Shown: positions 44,121-53,518, numbered from the stretch's first letter. The stretch: 64,000 bases of DNA from Verrucomicrobiota bacterium (GCA_016716505.1 JADJWF010000004.1:744001-808000); one strand, 5' to 3'. Program-made: numbers and translations. The notes: a model not told the origin generated them from the sequence alone.

Positions 44121-45300
44121 CCTGACCGAGCACGACGGGCCGCGTGGCGCCGGTGGTGGCGGGCAGATTGCCGGGCAGATGGCGCAGCCGCCGGTACGCC
44201 AGCAGCGCAAAGGCGGCCGCCTCGATCTGCTGCTTGCCCCACCCCAGCTCTTCGCTGGTCACGACTTCCACCGTGGGCTGCCATGCTTGGAGGCGGGAGC
44301 GGATGCGCCGCATCAGGTCCGGGTTGGCTGCGCCGCCGCCGCAGGCAACGACGCGTGACGGCACGCCGCCAAGGTGCAGACTGTAGTTCAAAGCCAGACT
44401 GGCCGCGGTGAACTCGCTCAACGTCGCCAGCAGGTCCTCCGGAGTCAGGTGGGCACGGGTCGCCTCGGCGAGGGCGCGTTCCCAGAACTTCTCCCCAAAC
44501 ACCTCGCGCCCCGTGCTCTTCGGGGGAGGTTGGTGGAAGAATTTGTGCGTCAGCCAGCGTTCAACCAGTTCCCCGTTCACCGTGCCGCGCGCGGCCCATG
44601 CGCCGTTGAGATCAAAGCTCCGCCGGCCCTTTGAGTAGTGACGCGCGGCGATGTCCATGAGCACGTTTGCCGGGCCGGTGTCGAAGGCGAGCACGCGCGG
44701 TTCCTCCCCTTCCCGCCAATCGAGGGCGGTCACGTTGCTGATGCCGCCCAGGTTGTTGACGCAGACGAATTCGCCCCGTCGGCCGAAAACAACTTGGTGG
44801 AATAGCGTCGCCAATGGCGCCCCCTGTCCCCCGGCGGCGAGATCGCCCGCCCGGAAGTTGCTCACCACCGGCACCCGCAACGCCTCCGCCAGCCAGGCGG
44901 GCTCGCCAATCTGCAGCGTGGCGGGCGCCGCGGGGTCGGGCTGATGAAAAATCGTCTGGCCGTGCAGGCCAACGGCGGAGAGGGCAACCCCCTCCAGTTC
45001 CTTGCCCAGCCCGCGCACGAAGAATCGCCCGAGTTCGTGATGCAGCGCGCCCACTTCCCAGCTCGTCGCCGTGCCGGCCGCGGCGGCGTGCAATCTCCGC
45101 TGCAGCGGCAGCGTGTACCGCGCCTGCCAGTGCTTGCGCAGGTCCACCCGGTCCGGGCCGATCGCGCACAAGGCGTAATCCACCGCGTCCACGCTGGTGC
45201 CGGACATGATGCCGAGCACGAGCGAGGGGGAAGCGTCCTTCCCGTCGGATGAACGTCGGGCTGGCGAAACGGATGACTTGGTCCTGGTCATCGAAGTCAA
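44107..45300 (-). CDS. anmK: Anhydro-N-acetylmuramic acid kinase
   Basis: Phosphorylates 1,6-anhydro-MurNAc to MurNAc-6-phosphate in cell-wall recycling. The 397-residue ASKHA-fold enzyme shows the AnmK signature GIMSGTSVDAVDYAL, GLHGQTIFHQP, VNNLGGISNVT and FDTGPANVLMD, and a C-terminal ACGGGAANPDLM. About 28 N-terminal residues before the signature are Ser/Arg-rich; a GTG immediately before the signature (in SLVLGIM) is an alternative start. Converges on the pseudopilin gene with a short overlap. Confidence 0.95.
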   Translation of the reverse strand: MTSMTRTKSSVSPARRSSDGKDASPSLVLGIMSGTSVDAVDYALCAIGPDRVDLRKHWQARYTLPLQRRLHAAAAGTATSWEVGALHHELGRFFVRGLGKELEGVALSAVGLHGQTIFHQPDPAAPATLQIGEPAWLAEALRVPVVSNFRAGDLAAGGQGAPLATLFHQVVFGRRGEFVCVNNLGGISNVTALDWREGEEPRVLAFDTGPANVLMDIAARHYSKGRRSFDLNGAWAARGTVNGELVERWLTHKFFHQPPPKSTGREVFGEKFWERALAEATRAHLTPEDLLATLSEFTAASLALNYSLHLGGVPSRVVACGGGAANPDLMRRIRSRLQAWQPTVEVVTSEELGWGKQQIEAAAFALLAYRRLRHLPGNLPATTGATRPVVLGQVTVP

Positions 45301-46031
45301 TCTCAGTGCTTCGATCTTGGCTCAAAAGGCCACGCGAACGAAGACTTTTCGCACGGTGCGTGTGTTGACCGGTAGTGTTAGTCCTCTGTCGGTTGGGGGG
45401 GAGATCAAGGCGGGTGGGGTTTGAGGGGGAATTGGGGGGTGCCTCCAGGCATTCCACGCCGCCGGTGAGGCGTGGAGTTGGTGGAGGGCCAAGAGCCGGG
45501 CGGCCCGCCGCGTGGGGGACGGCCACAATGGCTGGTTCGAGGTCACGGACCGAGTGGAAGCCAACGGCTACCGTGGCGGTGGCACTAACGGAGACGGTGT
45601 CAGTGAGCGTCCCCGGACGAGGCTCATCCATGCGTTGCAATGGCGTTGCGCCTTAATCGTTTCCCTCACCAACTGAAAACTGAAGAACACGAGCCGGGCG
45701 TGAGCGTAGATCGGTCTTCCCCCCGCCCTTGGTTTTCACAAGGAGATGTGGGGCTTTTGAACACAGCGTTTGGCAGCGAATAGCCTTCCGTTTGCCGGGA
45801 AGGCCGGAAATGAGCTGAAATGGACTGAGATGCGTTGCCCGGTCAGTCGAGGTTCGTTCCCAATGAACCGCCCGCGGCCCGGCCGCCTGTCCCCCCGCAA
45901 AGCGGCAGTCAGACGACTGGCCTCCCCCTGGCCGCCTTCGCCACGGGGCGCTCGAAAATCGTTGGCGACGGCCGGTACTTGTCCGACCCCCTGTCCTAGT
46001 CTGGTGCCTGCAACGAAACGAAAGGCATTCG
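45301..46031. other. Intergenic region without a clear gene
   Basis: About 730 bp upstream of anmK on one side and of a small ORF on the other. Short frames exist on both strands but their translations are Arg/Pro/Ala/Cys-rich and overlap each other. The stretch around 45480-45660 has a slightly more protein-like plus-strand reading, which may be a gene remnant; it cannot be assigned. No riboswitch or RNA gene was recognised. Confidence 0.35.
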
Positions 46032-46223
46032 ATGAACCAGCAGCAACTTGAACTCGTGTTTGACCGCAGCGCAAGCTTCCGTCCACCGCGCCGCCCTTTG
46101 ACTCCAGCCGAGCGGGCGCGCTGGTGGTTTCGGCAAATGCACCGCGTGGTGGACGCAGCCGTCGAGTGGCGCCCCACGCCGCCGGCCCGTCCGGAACAAG
46201 GACACCTGCGGCTGGCGGCGTGA
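46032..46223 (+). CDS. Small hypothetical protein (63 aa)
   Basis: A 63-residue basic, helical protein opening MNQQQLELVFD, with a central RARWWFRQMHRVVDAAVEW and a Pro-rich tail. I have the impression of similar small proteins in other Verrucomicrobiota (aromatic WWF followed by MxxxVDxAxxW), but cannot confirm it here. A GAAAGG lies 8 nt before the ATG. It converges with the SIS-domain gene. Function unknown. Confidence 0.55.
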   Translation: MNQQQLELVFDRSASFRPPRRPLTPAERARWWFRQMHRVVDAAVEWRPTPPARPEQGHLRLAA

Positions 46224-46301
46224 GCGGCCGACGAGGGATTGTCTCCCACATTGGCAGCCCGGCGCCGCGGCTGGCTGCCCCGGCAACCGGCGCCTGGGGC
46301 C

Positions 46302-46880
46302 CTATTGCGCCGGCGCCGCAAGTTCCGGCCGCTCCATGAAGGCGTAGCACAACAGGTGACAGATGCCCATGTGGCAGTCTTCCACACGGCCGTAGTGCGT
46401 GTCGGCAATCACGATGACCTCGTGGGCGATCTCCGCCAACCGGCCGCGCCGGGCTCCGACCAGGGCGACCGTCCGCAGACCGTGGGCATTGGCCCACTCG
46501 ATCGCCTTCACCACGTTTGGTGAGTTGCCACTCACGCTCATGACGAGGACCACGTCGCCAGCCTGGGCGTAGTTCTGCAACTGCCCGACGAACACGTCTT
46601 CGTAGGCGTAATCGTTGCCGAGGGCGGTCAGCCAGCTCACGTTGTCGTTGAGCGAGAGCACGCGAAACCGGCGCCCCAGCTTGTCGGAGGAACCCTTGCC
46701 GAGGTCGGTGGCGAAGTGCGAAGCGTTGGCCGCGCTGCCGCCGTTGCCGAACGCGAAAACCTGTCGGCCCTCGCGCCAGGCATCGCGCAGCAGGGCAATC
46801 ACTCGGGCGACAGCGTCGGGGGAAATCGAATCCAGCGCCGCCTTCTGCGCGGCGAGATATTGGGCGATCCAGTCGTTCAT
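46302..46880 (-). CDS. SIS-domain protein, phosphoheptose isomerase (GmhA)-like
   Basis: A 192-residue SIS protein. The sugar-phosphate loops AFGNGGSAANASHFATDLGKG (first part AFGNGGSAANAS) and VMSVSGNSPNVVKAIEWAN, together with the C-terminal DTHYGRVEDCHMGICHL carrying the zinc/catalytic His pair, place it with GmhA/DiaA. GmhA makes D-glycero-D-manno-heptose 7-phosphate for LPS core. DiaA-type roles are an alternative. The ATG at 46880 matches the family start; the open frame upstream does not. Confidence 0.88.
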   Translation of the reverse strand: MNDWIAQYLAAQKAALDSISPDAVARVIALLRDAWREGRQVFAFGNGGSAANASHFATDLGKGSSDKLGRRFRVLSLNDNVSWLTALGNDYAYEDVFVGQLQNYAQAGDVVLVMSVSGNSPNVVKAIEWANAHGLRTVALVGARRGRLAEIAHEVIVIADTHYGRVEDCHMGICHLLCYAFMERPELAAPAQ

Positions 46881-47777
46881 GCACAAAGCTTGCCCCTTGG
46901 CAGGCTCCGCTAACAGCCGATTTTCGCAGCCGCCGGCCGGCGGGTGAGGGCGTTGAATGCCCCGGTCACGGCCGCTCCGCCTGGCAGGTGTAGGCGTAGC
47001 GCTGACACACATCGCAACCTACGAGAAGCCCCGGCGGCCGGTCGTGGACTCGATCGCAGCCGATGTCTCCCTAATCGCTGGGGGGCAGGAGGAGCAGAGG
47101 CAGCAAGGAGTTCACAGGTGAAGGAGCAGCGTCGCCGGCAGCAGGAAGCCCAGCGGGATGACGCCGGCCACGACTTGGGGGAATCCGGGCACGCCCCCGG
47201 GACGCCCGCGACGAAGGACACGAAGAATTCGAAGAAGAGAAAGGCCCTCATGCGTCCTCCGCGAACAGACCGGGTGGTGAGCTGTTCCTGCACCACCGCG
47301 TCAAGCCTGTAACCCCTTTCGGGGAAGGGGAACACCCGATACTCGGCAGCCTTCATCTCTCCCCGCACCCCGCAGAGACGTCGGCTGGACGGCGGGCAAT
47401 CAACGGGCTGGCTTCTCGGCCAGTGCCGGCTGCCACAGACCCAAGGTGACTGGCGAACTGGCCGCCGCTGCGAGGCCCTGGCGAAGCGCGCCGTTGAGGC
47501 GGCGAACCTGTCGCCGAGCCATTGCGCGCAGCAGTTCGGTTTTCCGATTGGCCATGTTCGCGTCCAACTTCATGCCCTTCAAAAGGAGCATTGCCCATGC
47601 CGGGTTCGGGCCGGAAGCAATAGACTTCCGAGGAAGAAGCGGAACCGCGGAGCAGCCGGAACGTTGCCGCGCAGTAGCAAGACCGAGCGCTCGGTTCTGG
47701 CGATCGTCTTCCGACCCATGACGCCGGCAGGCGTGGCTGAGAGACCCGTTCGCGGTCCGGTCAAACGGCTGCCGGGT
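46881..47777. other. Intergenic region, about 0.9 kb, no clear gene
   Basis: Minus-strand frames at 46910-47368 and 47400-47591 are open. The first has Cys/Arg/Ser-rich composition and looks non-coding. The second would encode a 63-residue (or 57 from an inner ATG) basic helical peptide with MANRKTELLRAMARRQVRR and is the only one with protein-like composition, but lacks a convincing ribosome site. The string CGAAGGACACGAAGAATTCGAAG at about 47209-47234 (quoted: ACACGAAGAATTCGAAG) resembles low-complexity spacer sequence. No RNA gene recognised. Confidence 0.35.
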
Positions 47778-48401
47778 TCACGGGGCCTTGGGATCAGGAA
47801 TGAAGACTTTTTTGCCCACCGGCAGGCGATTGGGGTTGAGATTCGGGTTCGCCTTCAACACGTCCTGAACCGTCACCTTGACGCCACTCTGCTGATACGC
47901 AGCCACAATGGCAGCGATGGTGTCGCCGGACTTGACCTCGTACTCGTATCCCTTCCGGGGACCGGCGGGCGGAGCCGTGTCGGCTGGCGCAGAGGGCGCG
48001 GGGCGCTTGGGGGGCGTTGCCGCGGGCAGCGGTACGCTGGCGAGTTTGCGAAGCTCTTCGAGGATCAGGCGTTTGTCCTCCTCCCGCTTACGGTCAATCT
48101 CCCGGATGCTTTCCGCCAGCCGCCGCAGCTCTTCGCGCGTGACCGCGTCAGGATTCCCGCGCTCCATCTGCCGGCGCAGGGACTGCAGCTCATCCGCCAG
48201 GGCGGCCAGCCGCTTCTGGAGCAACACCTGGGCGGCCTGCGTCTCCTCCGCGCGGATCCGCAACTGTTCGTACTTTTCCTCCATCTCCTGGCGAAACGCG
48301 GCATCCGTGCCGCCGAACTGGCTCCACGCCGAAGGAAGAATCAGCAGGACGGCGGCGGCGAGCCCGCGCCGGGTCCGGGAGGAGAACACACTGGTCTTCA
48401 T
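47778..48401 (-). CDS. Exported coiled-coil protein with C-terminal LysM domain
   Basis: A 207-residue protein. A signal peptide (RRGLAAAVLLILPSAWS) is followed by a charged coiled coil (about 30-125), a Pro/Ala linker and a LysM peptidoglycan-binding domain (about 157-203): YEVKSGDTIAAIVAAYQQS...VLKANPNLNPNRLPVGKKVFIP, given here in parts. It should sit in the periplasm attached to the wall. The ATG at 48401 starts the signal peptide; an earlier ATG at 48437 adds 12 residues. Divergent from the oxidoreductase gene across 136 bp. Confidence 0.85.
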   Translation of the reverse strand: MKTSVFSSRTRRGLAAAVLLILPSAWSQFGGTDAAFRQEMEEKYEQLRIRAEETQAAQVLLQKRLAALADELQSLRRQMERGNPDAVTREELRRLAESIREIDRKREEDKRLILEELRKLASVPLPAATPPKRPAPSAPADTAPPAGPRKGYEYEVKSGDTIAAIVAAYQQSGVKVTVQDVLKANPNLNPNRLPVGKKVFIPDPKAP

Positions 48402-48537
48402 CTCGGGGAACTTAAAAATCGTTGCGGCCCCGCGCAAGGCGGCAATCTGCCCGGCTAGCCGGCGAGTTGTTCACCGGGCAGGCTCGCCCGTTCGTTGCGC
48501 GATTGACGCCGCGATACCCGCGGACCACCCTCGCGCC

Positions 48538-49914
48538 ATGAAGCCAATTCCCGCTGCCCCGCTGTCGCGTCGTTCTTTCCTGAAGGCAGGCAGCGCCGCC
48601 ACCGCGGCGTTGCCCACGCTCATTCCTTCATCCGTTTTGGGTGCGGATGCGCCCAGCCGTCGCATCCAGGTGGGCTGTATCGGCGTCGGTCCCCAAGGCC
48701 GCGGGGTGATGAGCAACTTTCTCTCGCAGACCGACTGCCGCGTGGTGGCGCTGTGCGATGTCTCAAAGCGCAACCTCGACGAAGCCGTGAAGATGGTGAA
48801 CGGAGCGTACCAGGACGAGGCCGTGAAGACGCTGCACGACTATCGCGAGCTGATCAGCCGGCCGGACATTGATGCGCTGCTCATTGCCACGCCGGATCAC
48901 TGGCACGTGCCGGTCGCGCTGGCGGCTGCCCGCGCCGGCAAGGACATGTATCTCGAAAAGCCCATGGGTCTCGCGGTCGAGGAAGACCGGATGTTGCGCC
49001 GCGCGTGTCAGGAGAAGCGGATCATTTTCCAGTTCGGCACGCAGCAACGGTCGAGCCAGCAGTTCCGCCTTGCCTGCGAACTGGTCCGCAACGGCCGCCT
49101 CGGCAAGCTTCAGACCATCAACGTCTGGTGCTCCGCCAGCCGCCCGGGTGGCTCGACGACCCCCGTGCCGCCGCCGGCCGACCTCGACTATGAGTTGTGG
49201 TTGGGACCTGCGCCGCAGACGCCTTACACGGCGGGCAAAGCGTACGATGAGGGCGAGGCCTGGAAGACCTGGTGGTACAACTACGATTACGCTCTCGGCT
49301 TCATCGCGGGGTGGGGCGTGCATCCGCTCGACATCGCGTATTGGGGCCATCCGGACATGATGAGAGGCGTGGTGGAAGTCACCGGGGCGGCGGAGTTCCC
49401 GCGCGAAGGAGCGTGCAACACGTCAGTCGCCTGGGACGTGAAGTTCAAGTTCGCCGATGGCGTGACGATGCAATATCGCGGGACGCCCAACGGCGCCGCC
49501 CCCTCGCCCTTGAACGATCTCGGCGCGTGGAAGAAGAAGTACGGTCAGATTGTGGACCACGGAACCGCGTTCGAGGGCACCGACGGCTGGGTGATGGTGG
49601 ACCGCACGCAAATCCGTACCCAGCCCGAGCACCTGATCGAGACCCAATTCGGCGAGAAGGACATCCGGCTCCCGAGGAGTTCAAACCACGTCCGCAATTT
49701 CCTCGACGCCATCAAGAGCCGGCAGCCGGCCATCTGCCCCATCGAGGACAGCGTGCAGGCAGACATCCTCTGCCATTTGAGCGACATCGCCACGCGCGTG
49801 GGCCGACCGCTCAAATGGGACCCGAGCAAGGAAGAGTTTGTCGGCGACGCCGCGGCCAACCAGCGCCTGAAGATCAGAACTCAGCGGCCGAAATACGCGA
49901 TCCACGCCGGTTGA
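48538..49914 (+). CDS. Tat-exported Gfo/Idh/MocA family oxidoreductase
   Basis: A 458-residue NAD(P)-dependent sugar oxidoreductase-like protein. The twin-arginine signal is SRRSFLKAGSAATAALP; the Rossmann start is VGCIGVGPQGRGVM, followed by the family landmarks TPDHWHVPVA and YLEKPMGLAVEE. The C-terminal domain contains WWYNYDYALGFIAGWGVHPLDI. Such secreted members are abundant in this phylum and act on sugars or inositols outside the cytoplasm; the substrate is unknown. Stands alone on the plus strand. Confidence 0.92.
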   Translation: MKPIPAAPLSRRSFLKAGSAATAALPTLIPSSVLGADAPSRRIQVGCIGVGPQGRGVMSNFLSQTDCRVVALCDVSKRNLDEAVKMVNGAYQDEAVKTLHDYRELISRPDIDALLIATPDHWHVPVALAAARAGKDMYLEKPMGLAVEEDRMLRRACQEKRIIFQFGTQQRSSQQFRLACELVRNGRLGKLQTINVWCSASRPGGSTTPVPPPADLDYELWLGPAPQTPYTAGKAYDEGEAWKTWWYNYDYALGFIAGWGVHPLDIAYWGHPDMMRGVVEVTGAAEFPREGACNTSVAWDVKFKFADGVTMQYRGTPNGAAPSPLNDLGAWKKKYGQIVDHGTAFEGTDGWVMVDRTQIRTQPEHLIETQFGEKDIRLPRSSNHVRNFLDAIKSRQPAICPIEDSVQADILCHLSDIATRVGRPLKWDPSKEEFVGDAAANQRLKIRTQRPKYAIHAG

Positions 49915-50016
49915 TCCGCCGCCGGTGTTCGCGAGCCCGCGCCACGGATCGCCGGTCCATCAGGCTCATTCCGGCGCGCGGCGGCGGCGATCACCGTTCC
50001 CGGTTCCTGGCACCCG

Positions 50017-50589
50017 ATGGCAGCCCCCATCCTCGAAACCGCCCGGCTGCGTCTCCGCCCCATGGTCGTGGCCGACGCGCCCGAAGTGGCTCGTCTTGCT
50101 GGCCGGAGGGAAATCGCCGATACGATGATCTCCATCCCGCACCCGTTCTCCGAAGCGCAGGCCAGGGACTGGATCGCGCGGCAGCTCAGCCCGGAAGAGC
50201 CGCCCCCGCATCTGATTTTTGCGATCAGCCGGCGGCAGGACCCGGGGTTGGTCGGCGCGGTGGCCCTCCGGGACATCAACTACGAGCATGGCCAGGCTGA
50301 ACTCGGATTCTGGATCGCGGTTGACCTCTGGGGCCGCGGTTTCGCCGCGGAAGCAGCGGGTGCCGTGGTTCACCACGCCTTCACCGCGCTTGGACTCAAT
50401 CGCGTCTGCGCCCACCACATGGTGCGGAACCCGGCGTCCGGACGGGTACTGGCAAAAATCGGAATGCAGCGCGAGGGAGTGCTGCGCCAGCGGGTCCGCA
50501 AGTGGGGCGTTTACGAGGATGTCGTGATGCTTGCGGTCCTGCGGGAGGACTGGCGCGACCGATCAACCCCGGCGGCGGGGCTGGTGTGA
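50017..50589 (+). CDS. GNAT family N-acetyltransferase (RimJ/RimL-like)
   Basis: A 190-residue acetyltransferase. LETARLRLRPMVVADAPEV is the RimJ/RimL opening; the acetyl-CoA-binding segment is around DLWGRGFAAEAAGAVVHHAF; ENPASGRVLAKIGMQREG-like (here RNPASGRVLAKIGMQREG) completes motif B. Targets range from ribosomal proteins to small molecules. Its last 27 bp overlap the 3' end of the convergent pseudouridine synthase gene. Confidence 0.9.
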   Translation: MAAPILETARLRLRPMVVADAPEVARLAGRREIADTMISIPHPFSEAQARDWIARQLSPEEPPPHLIFAISRRQDPGLVGAVALRDINYEHGQAELGFWIAVDLWGRGFAAEAAGAVVHHAFTALGLNRVCAHHMVRNPASGRVLAKIGMQREGVLRQRVRKWGVYEDVVMLAVLREDWRDRSTPAAGLV

Positions 50590-51393
50590 CTCGTTTCCCT
50601 CCGCTCGCGCCCGAGGCTGGGCGCGCGGCGGGGGCACGATCGGATCCGCCGCCAGCGGCGCGCCGGCAAAGCCGTACTCGCGCAGAAACTCCTCCGTGGG
50701 CGCGCGGATGTCCACTGTTCGGCGGGTGAAGGGACACCGGTACGCCAGCCGCACCGCCCGCAGCCCCATCGGCTGACTGCCCTGGGTTGCGGGCAAACCG
50801 TATAGCGGGTCGCCCGCCACCGGATGCCCGGTGGCCGCGAGGTGAACCCGGATTTGATGCTGCCGGCCTGTGACCGGACGCGCTTCCACGAGCGAAATGT
50901 CGCCGAACAACGAATCCCGACGGCTGGCGAGCAGGCGGAAGGATGTCGCGGCCTCCTTGCCCAGCCGCGCGTCCACCCGCACCCGGCCGATGACCTTGGG
51001 ATCCGGTCCCAGTTTCAGATGGCAATCCCAGGCCGCGCGCTTCGGCACCCCGCTGACCACCGCGAGGTAGGTCTTCTCCATCGCGCGAGATTCAAAAAGG
51101 TCCCCGAGCGTCTCGACCGCGCCCCGGCTCTTGCCGAAGAGCAGGACGCCGCTGGTCTCGGCATCCAGCCGGTGCACGTGGCGGAGAAAGCTCAGTTGCC
51201 GCGACGTCGCCCAAAACGCGCCCGACCGGATGGAGGATTCGATGGCGGCCTGAAGATTCCAGCGCGTGCGCTGCCAGTTAAAGGGCACGAGCATCCATCC
51301 CACCGGCTTGTCAATCGCCAGCACGGCGCGGTCTTCGTAGAGGATCGGGAGCCGCGATCCGTCACCGAGTTCGATGGCGTTCGGTTTGCCCAT
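50563..51393 (-). CDS. RluA-family RNA pseudouridine synthase
   Basis: A 276-residue pseudouridine synthase. The catalytic Asp lies in RHVHRLDAETSGVLLFGKS, and VTGRQHQIRVHLAATGHPVAGDPLYG is the second family block (quoted: GRQHQIRVHLAATGHPVAG). There is no S4 domain, so it resembles the smaller RluA/TruC-type enzymes; rRNA or tRNA target unknown. The C-terminal 25 residues are an Arg/Pro-rich tail that overlaps the GNAT gene. Confidence 0.92.
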   Translation of the reverse strand: MGKPNAIELGDGSRLPILYEDRAVLAIDKPVGWMLVPFNWQRTRWNLQAAIESSIRSGAFWATSRQLSFLRHVHRLDAETSGVLLFGKSRGAVETLGDLFESRAMEKTYLAVVSGVPKRAAWDCHLKLGPDPKVIGRVRVDARLGKEAATSFRLLASRRDSLFGDISLVEARPVTGRQHQIRVHLAATGHPVAGDPLYGLPATQGSQPMGLRAVRLAYRCPFTRRTVDIRAPTEEFLREYGFAGAPLAADPIVPPPRAQPRARAEGNESHQPRRRG

Positions 51394-51506
51394 GCGCGAA
51401 ACCTAGCAGTCATGTCGGGCACCGGCGAGCGGCTATAAACCCGCCTTCAAACCGTAATTGGCGCCCGGGCCGCGTCGGGCCATGCTCCCCCGCGAGTGAG
51501 GGTCAC

Positions 51507-51863
51507 ATGAAAGAGATCAAATCAGACGAATTGTTCGCCAACCTGACAACCTTCCTGAAGGACAAAGGCATCGAACTGACCGAGGGATCGTACAGCCAGC
51601 GCATCCGCCAGGGGTGCGACTTGTTGGCCGATGCGGTGAATCTGACCCAGGCCGGCCTCGCCCGGGCCAAAGCAGAAATAGACGAGAAACTGGAACACAT
51701 GCGGCGGATCATCCACGAGAAGACCGCGCCCAAGACGCCAGCCGCGTCACCGAAGCGTCCCCGCGCCGCGACGCCGCGACGGAAAAAGGCCCCCGCGAAC
51801 AAGACGAGCCGGGCGGTGAGGAAGTCGGCCCCGCAACGCCGGCCGCGCAACAAGGCGGTCTGA
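51507..51863 (+). CDS. Small protein with a basic histone-like tail, unknown function
   Basis: A 118-residue protein with two halves. Residues 1-72 are an amphipathic helical part (ELFANLTTFLKDKGIELTEG, DLLADAVNLTQAGLARAK). Residues about 73-118 are Lys/Arg/Ala/Pro-rich (KRPRAATPRRKKAPANK), like the H1-type tails of bacterial nucleoid proteins. DNA or RNA binding is inferred from charge only. It has its own promoter region (113 bp divergent from the pseudouridine synthase). Confidence 0.7.
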   Translation: MKEIKSDELFANLTTFLKDKGIELTEGSYSQRIRQGCDLLADAVNLTQAGLARAKAEIDEKLEHMRRIIHEKTAPKTPAASPKRPRAATPRRKKAPANKTSRAVRKSAPQRRPRNKAV

Positions 51864-51940
51864 CACCAAGGACGCTCGGCGTCCGACTACCGGCGGTCTG
51901 GCGACGACCGCAGCGCGATTCCGGTCTCCACTGCCAGCCA

Positions 51941-52654
51941 TTACGGACGGCTTGCGGGGGTCGCCCCCTCGAGGCTCGCGCGGCTGAATTCGACCCGCCA
52001 CAGCCCCCGCAAGTCGCCGAGTTTGAAGCCGGTAGCCTGGTCACGCGGATACAACTTGGCGATCGCCGCCAGCGTTTCGGGCAGCACCTCGGTTCCCGGC
52101 GCGCCGTGGCACTGCAGGCACAGGCTGTTGGTGATCACGATCGGGGCGTAGAAAACGAACCTGTCGGCGGCGTTGGTCAACAGGGTGGGAGCGACCGCAT
52201 TCGTGTCTTTCGCCAGGGCGGCTTCGTACCGCTTGATCAATTCCAGCTCTACCGCGCTGGCGGCGCCCTTGGGATTGCGCGGCCGGTGGGTCACCCGGCG
52301 GATGTCGGCGTTCAGTTCCTTCGCCACCTGCTGCGTCAGCGGGTCCGCCAGCACCGAGCAGTACGGCAGCGCGTTGGTCACGCCGCTGGTCTTGATGGCG
52401 TGCAGCAAATTCGAGCTCAGCAGACCGAAGGTCCGTGTGGCGGCCTGCCGCCCTTTGGCCAGCGCCCGCTCCTCGAGCGACGGTGCGGTCGCGTCGGAGC
52501 TGGCAGCGGACGCCAGGAGGACCGGGTGGCTCCCGGCCTGCGTTTCCAGACACGCCGGCGCGAGGCACACGGAGGACCGCTCGCGTGAGACCACCAACAC
52601 GGTCGCCACGGCGGCGAAGACTAGGAAGGCTTGCTTGGCAAAGTTCCGTTTCAT
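51941..52654 (-). CDS. Exported heme protein of the Tll0287-like/DUF3365 family
   Basis: A 237-residue exported protein with an N-terminal membrane/signal segment (KQAFLVFAAVATVLVV). The DUF3365 (Tll0287-like) fold carries one c-type heme site, CLQCH, at about 178-182, and ends with the typical DQATGFKLGDLRGLWRVEFS. It overlaps the DUF4405 gene upstream by 4 bp (ATGA), so the pair forms a small membrane electron-transfer module: a b-type membrane cytochrome and a periplasmic c-type heme sensor or carrier. Confidence 0.87.
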   Translation of the reverse strand: MKRNFAKQAFLVFAAVATVLVVSRERSSVCLAPACLETQAGSHPVLLASAASSDATAPSLEERALAKGRQAATRTFGLLSSNLLHAIKTSGVTNALPYCSVLADPLTQQVAKELNADIRRVTHRPRNPKGAASAVELELIKRYEAALAKDTNAVAPTLLTNAADRFVFYAPIVITNSLCLQCHGAPGTEVLPETLAAIAKLYPRDQATGFKLGDLRGLWRVEFSRASLEGATPASRP

Positions 52655-53514
52655 GGTTGCGCGCTGTTGGAGCGGATCAGTTCGAGCAGTTCGGAAGGAC
52701 GCGCGAATCCGGCGGACACCGCGATTTCGCGCAGCGTCTGACTGCCGTTGGCCGTGATGCCGCGGGCCGCGAGACGCGCCAGGACTTTGTCCAGCGCCAG
52801 GCTCTCGTCGGTGCAGAATTGTTCAAGCGTCTTGCGGCCCGGCCCACCGCCGGCACCCTGCCCGCCGCGTCCCAGACCCTGTCCGCTGCCCCGATCGCCG
52901 CTCGCCACGATGATTTCATACACCCGTTGCGCGGACAGCCCGGCGCCGGCGGCGATCTTCTCGACAACCGTGCCCTGCGCGAAGCCTTTGACGCCGCGCG
53001 CTTCCAAACGCGCCACCGCTGTCTCCACCGGGACACCGGCTTTCTCGGCAAGTTCGCGGAGGGTCAGCAATTCCGCGTGCGGAATCGGCGCCCGGTCAGC
53101 CGGAGAATCCCAGCTTTGCTTCAGGTCTTCATTCCACGCCAGCAGCGTGGAGAAGGGCGGCACGGCGAGGCGGGTGCCGGCGAAAACACCGGCGACAATC
53201 AACAACGCCACCGCCCACTCCCAACGAAAGCCAATCCGGCGGCTGAGGCGGTCCTTGAAGTAGCTCACCATCGGTCGCCAGTTGAACGCCACGTGAAAGA
53301 TGGTCACGAGGAGGAATAGCGTGCTGAACCAGATGTGGAGCCCGGCCCATTCCGTCTTGCGGAGGCCGAGAATGTTCCAGTTGGTCCAGTTCGCGATCCG
53401 GCCGGGTGGGGCGGCAAACAGGACGATGCCGGTCACCACCAGAATTACGAAAGAGCCGGCGATGAGCACCGAGGTCAGCGCGCGCCATTGGAATCGTCGG
53501 GAAGGATGATGCAT
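52651..53514 (-). CDS. DUF4405/cytochrome b561-like membrane protein with helical repeats
   Basis: A 287-residue membrane protein. The N-terminal 110 residues hold three to four membrane segments with His residues suited to bind heme (GLHIWFSTLFLLVTIFHVAFNW), as in DUF4405/b561-type proteins. The C-terminal 150 residues contain four degenerate helical repeats, each starting like TLRELAEKAGVPVETAVARL (LTLREL..., TVVEKI..., KTLEQF..., QTLREI...), separated once by a Gly-rich linker. Coupled to the c-type heme gene by ATGA. It probably exchanges electrons across or along the membrane; partners unknown. Confidence 0.82.
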   Translation of the reverse strand: MHHPSRRFQWRALTSVLIAGSFVILVVTGIVLFAAPPGRIANWTNWNILGLRKTEWAGLHIWFSTLFLLVTIFHVAFNWRPMVSYFKDRLSRRIGFRWEWAVALLIVAGVFAGTRLAVPPFSTLLAWNEDLKQSWDSPADRAPIPHAELLTLRELAEKAGVPVETAVARLEARGVKGFAQGTVVEKIAAGAGLSAQRVYEIIVASGDRGSGQGLGRGGQGAGGGPGRKTLEQFCTDESLALDKVLARLAARGITANGSQTLREIAVSAGFARPSELLELIRSNSAQP

Positions 53515-53518
53515 AAAC

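Noticed and set aside
46910..47368. 152-residue minus-strand ORF
   Set aside because: Cys/Ser/Arg-rich composition, no recognisable domain and no ribosome site; treated as intergenic.
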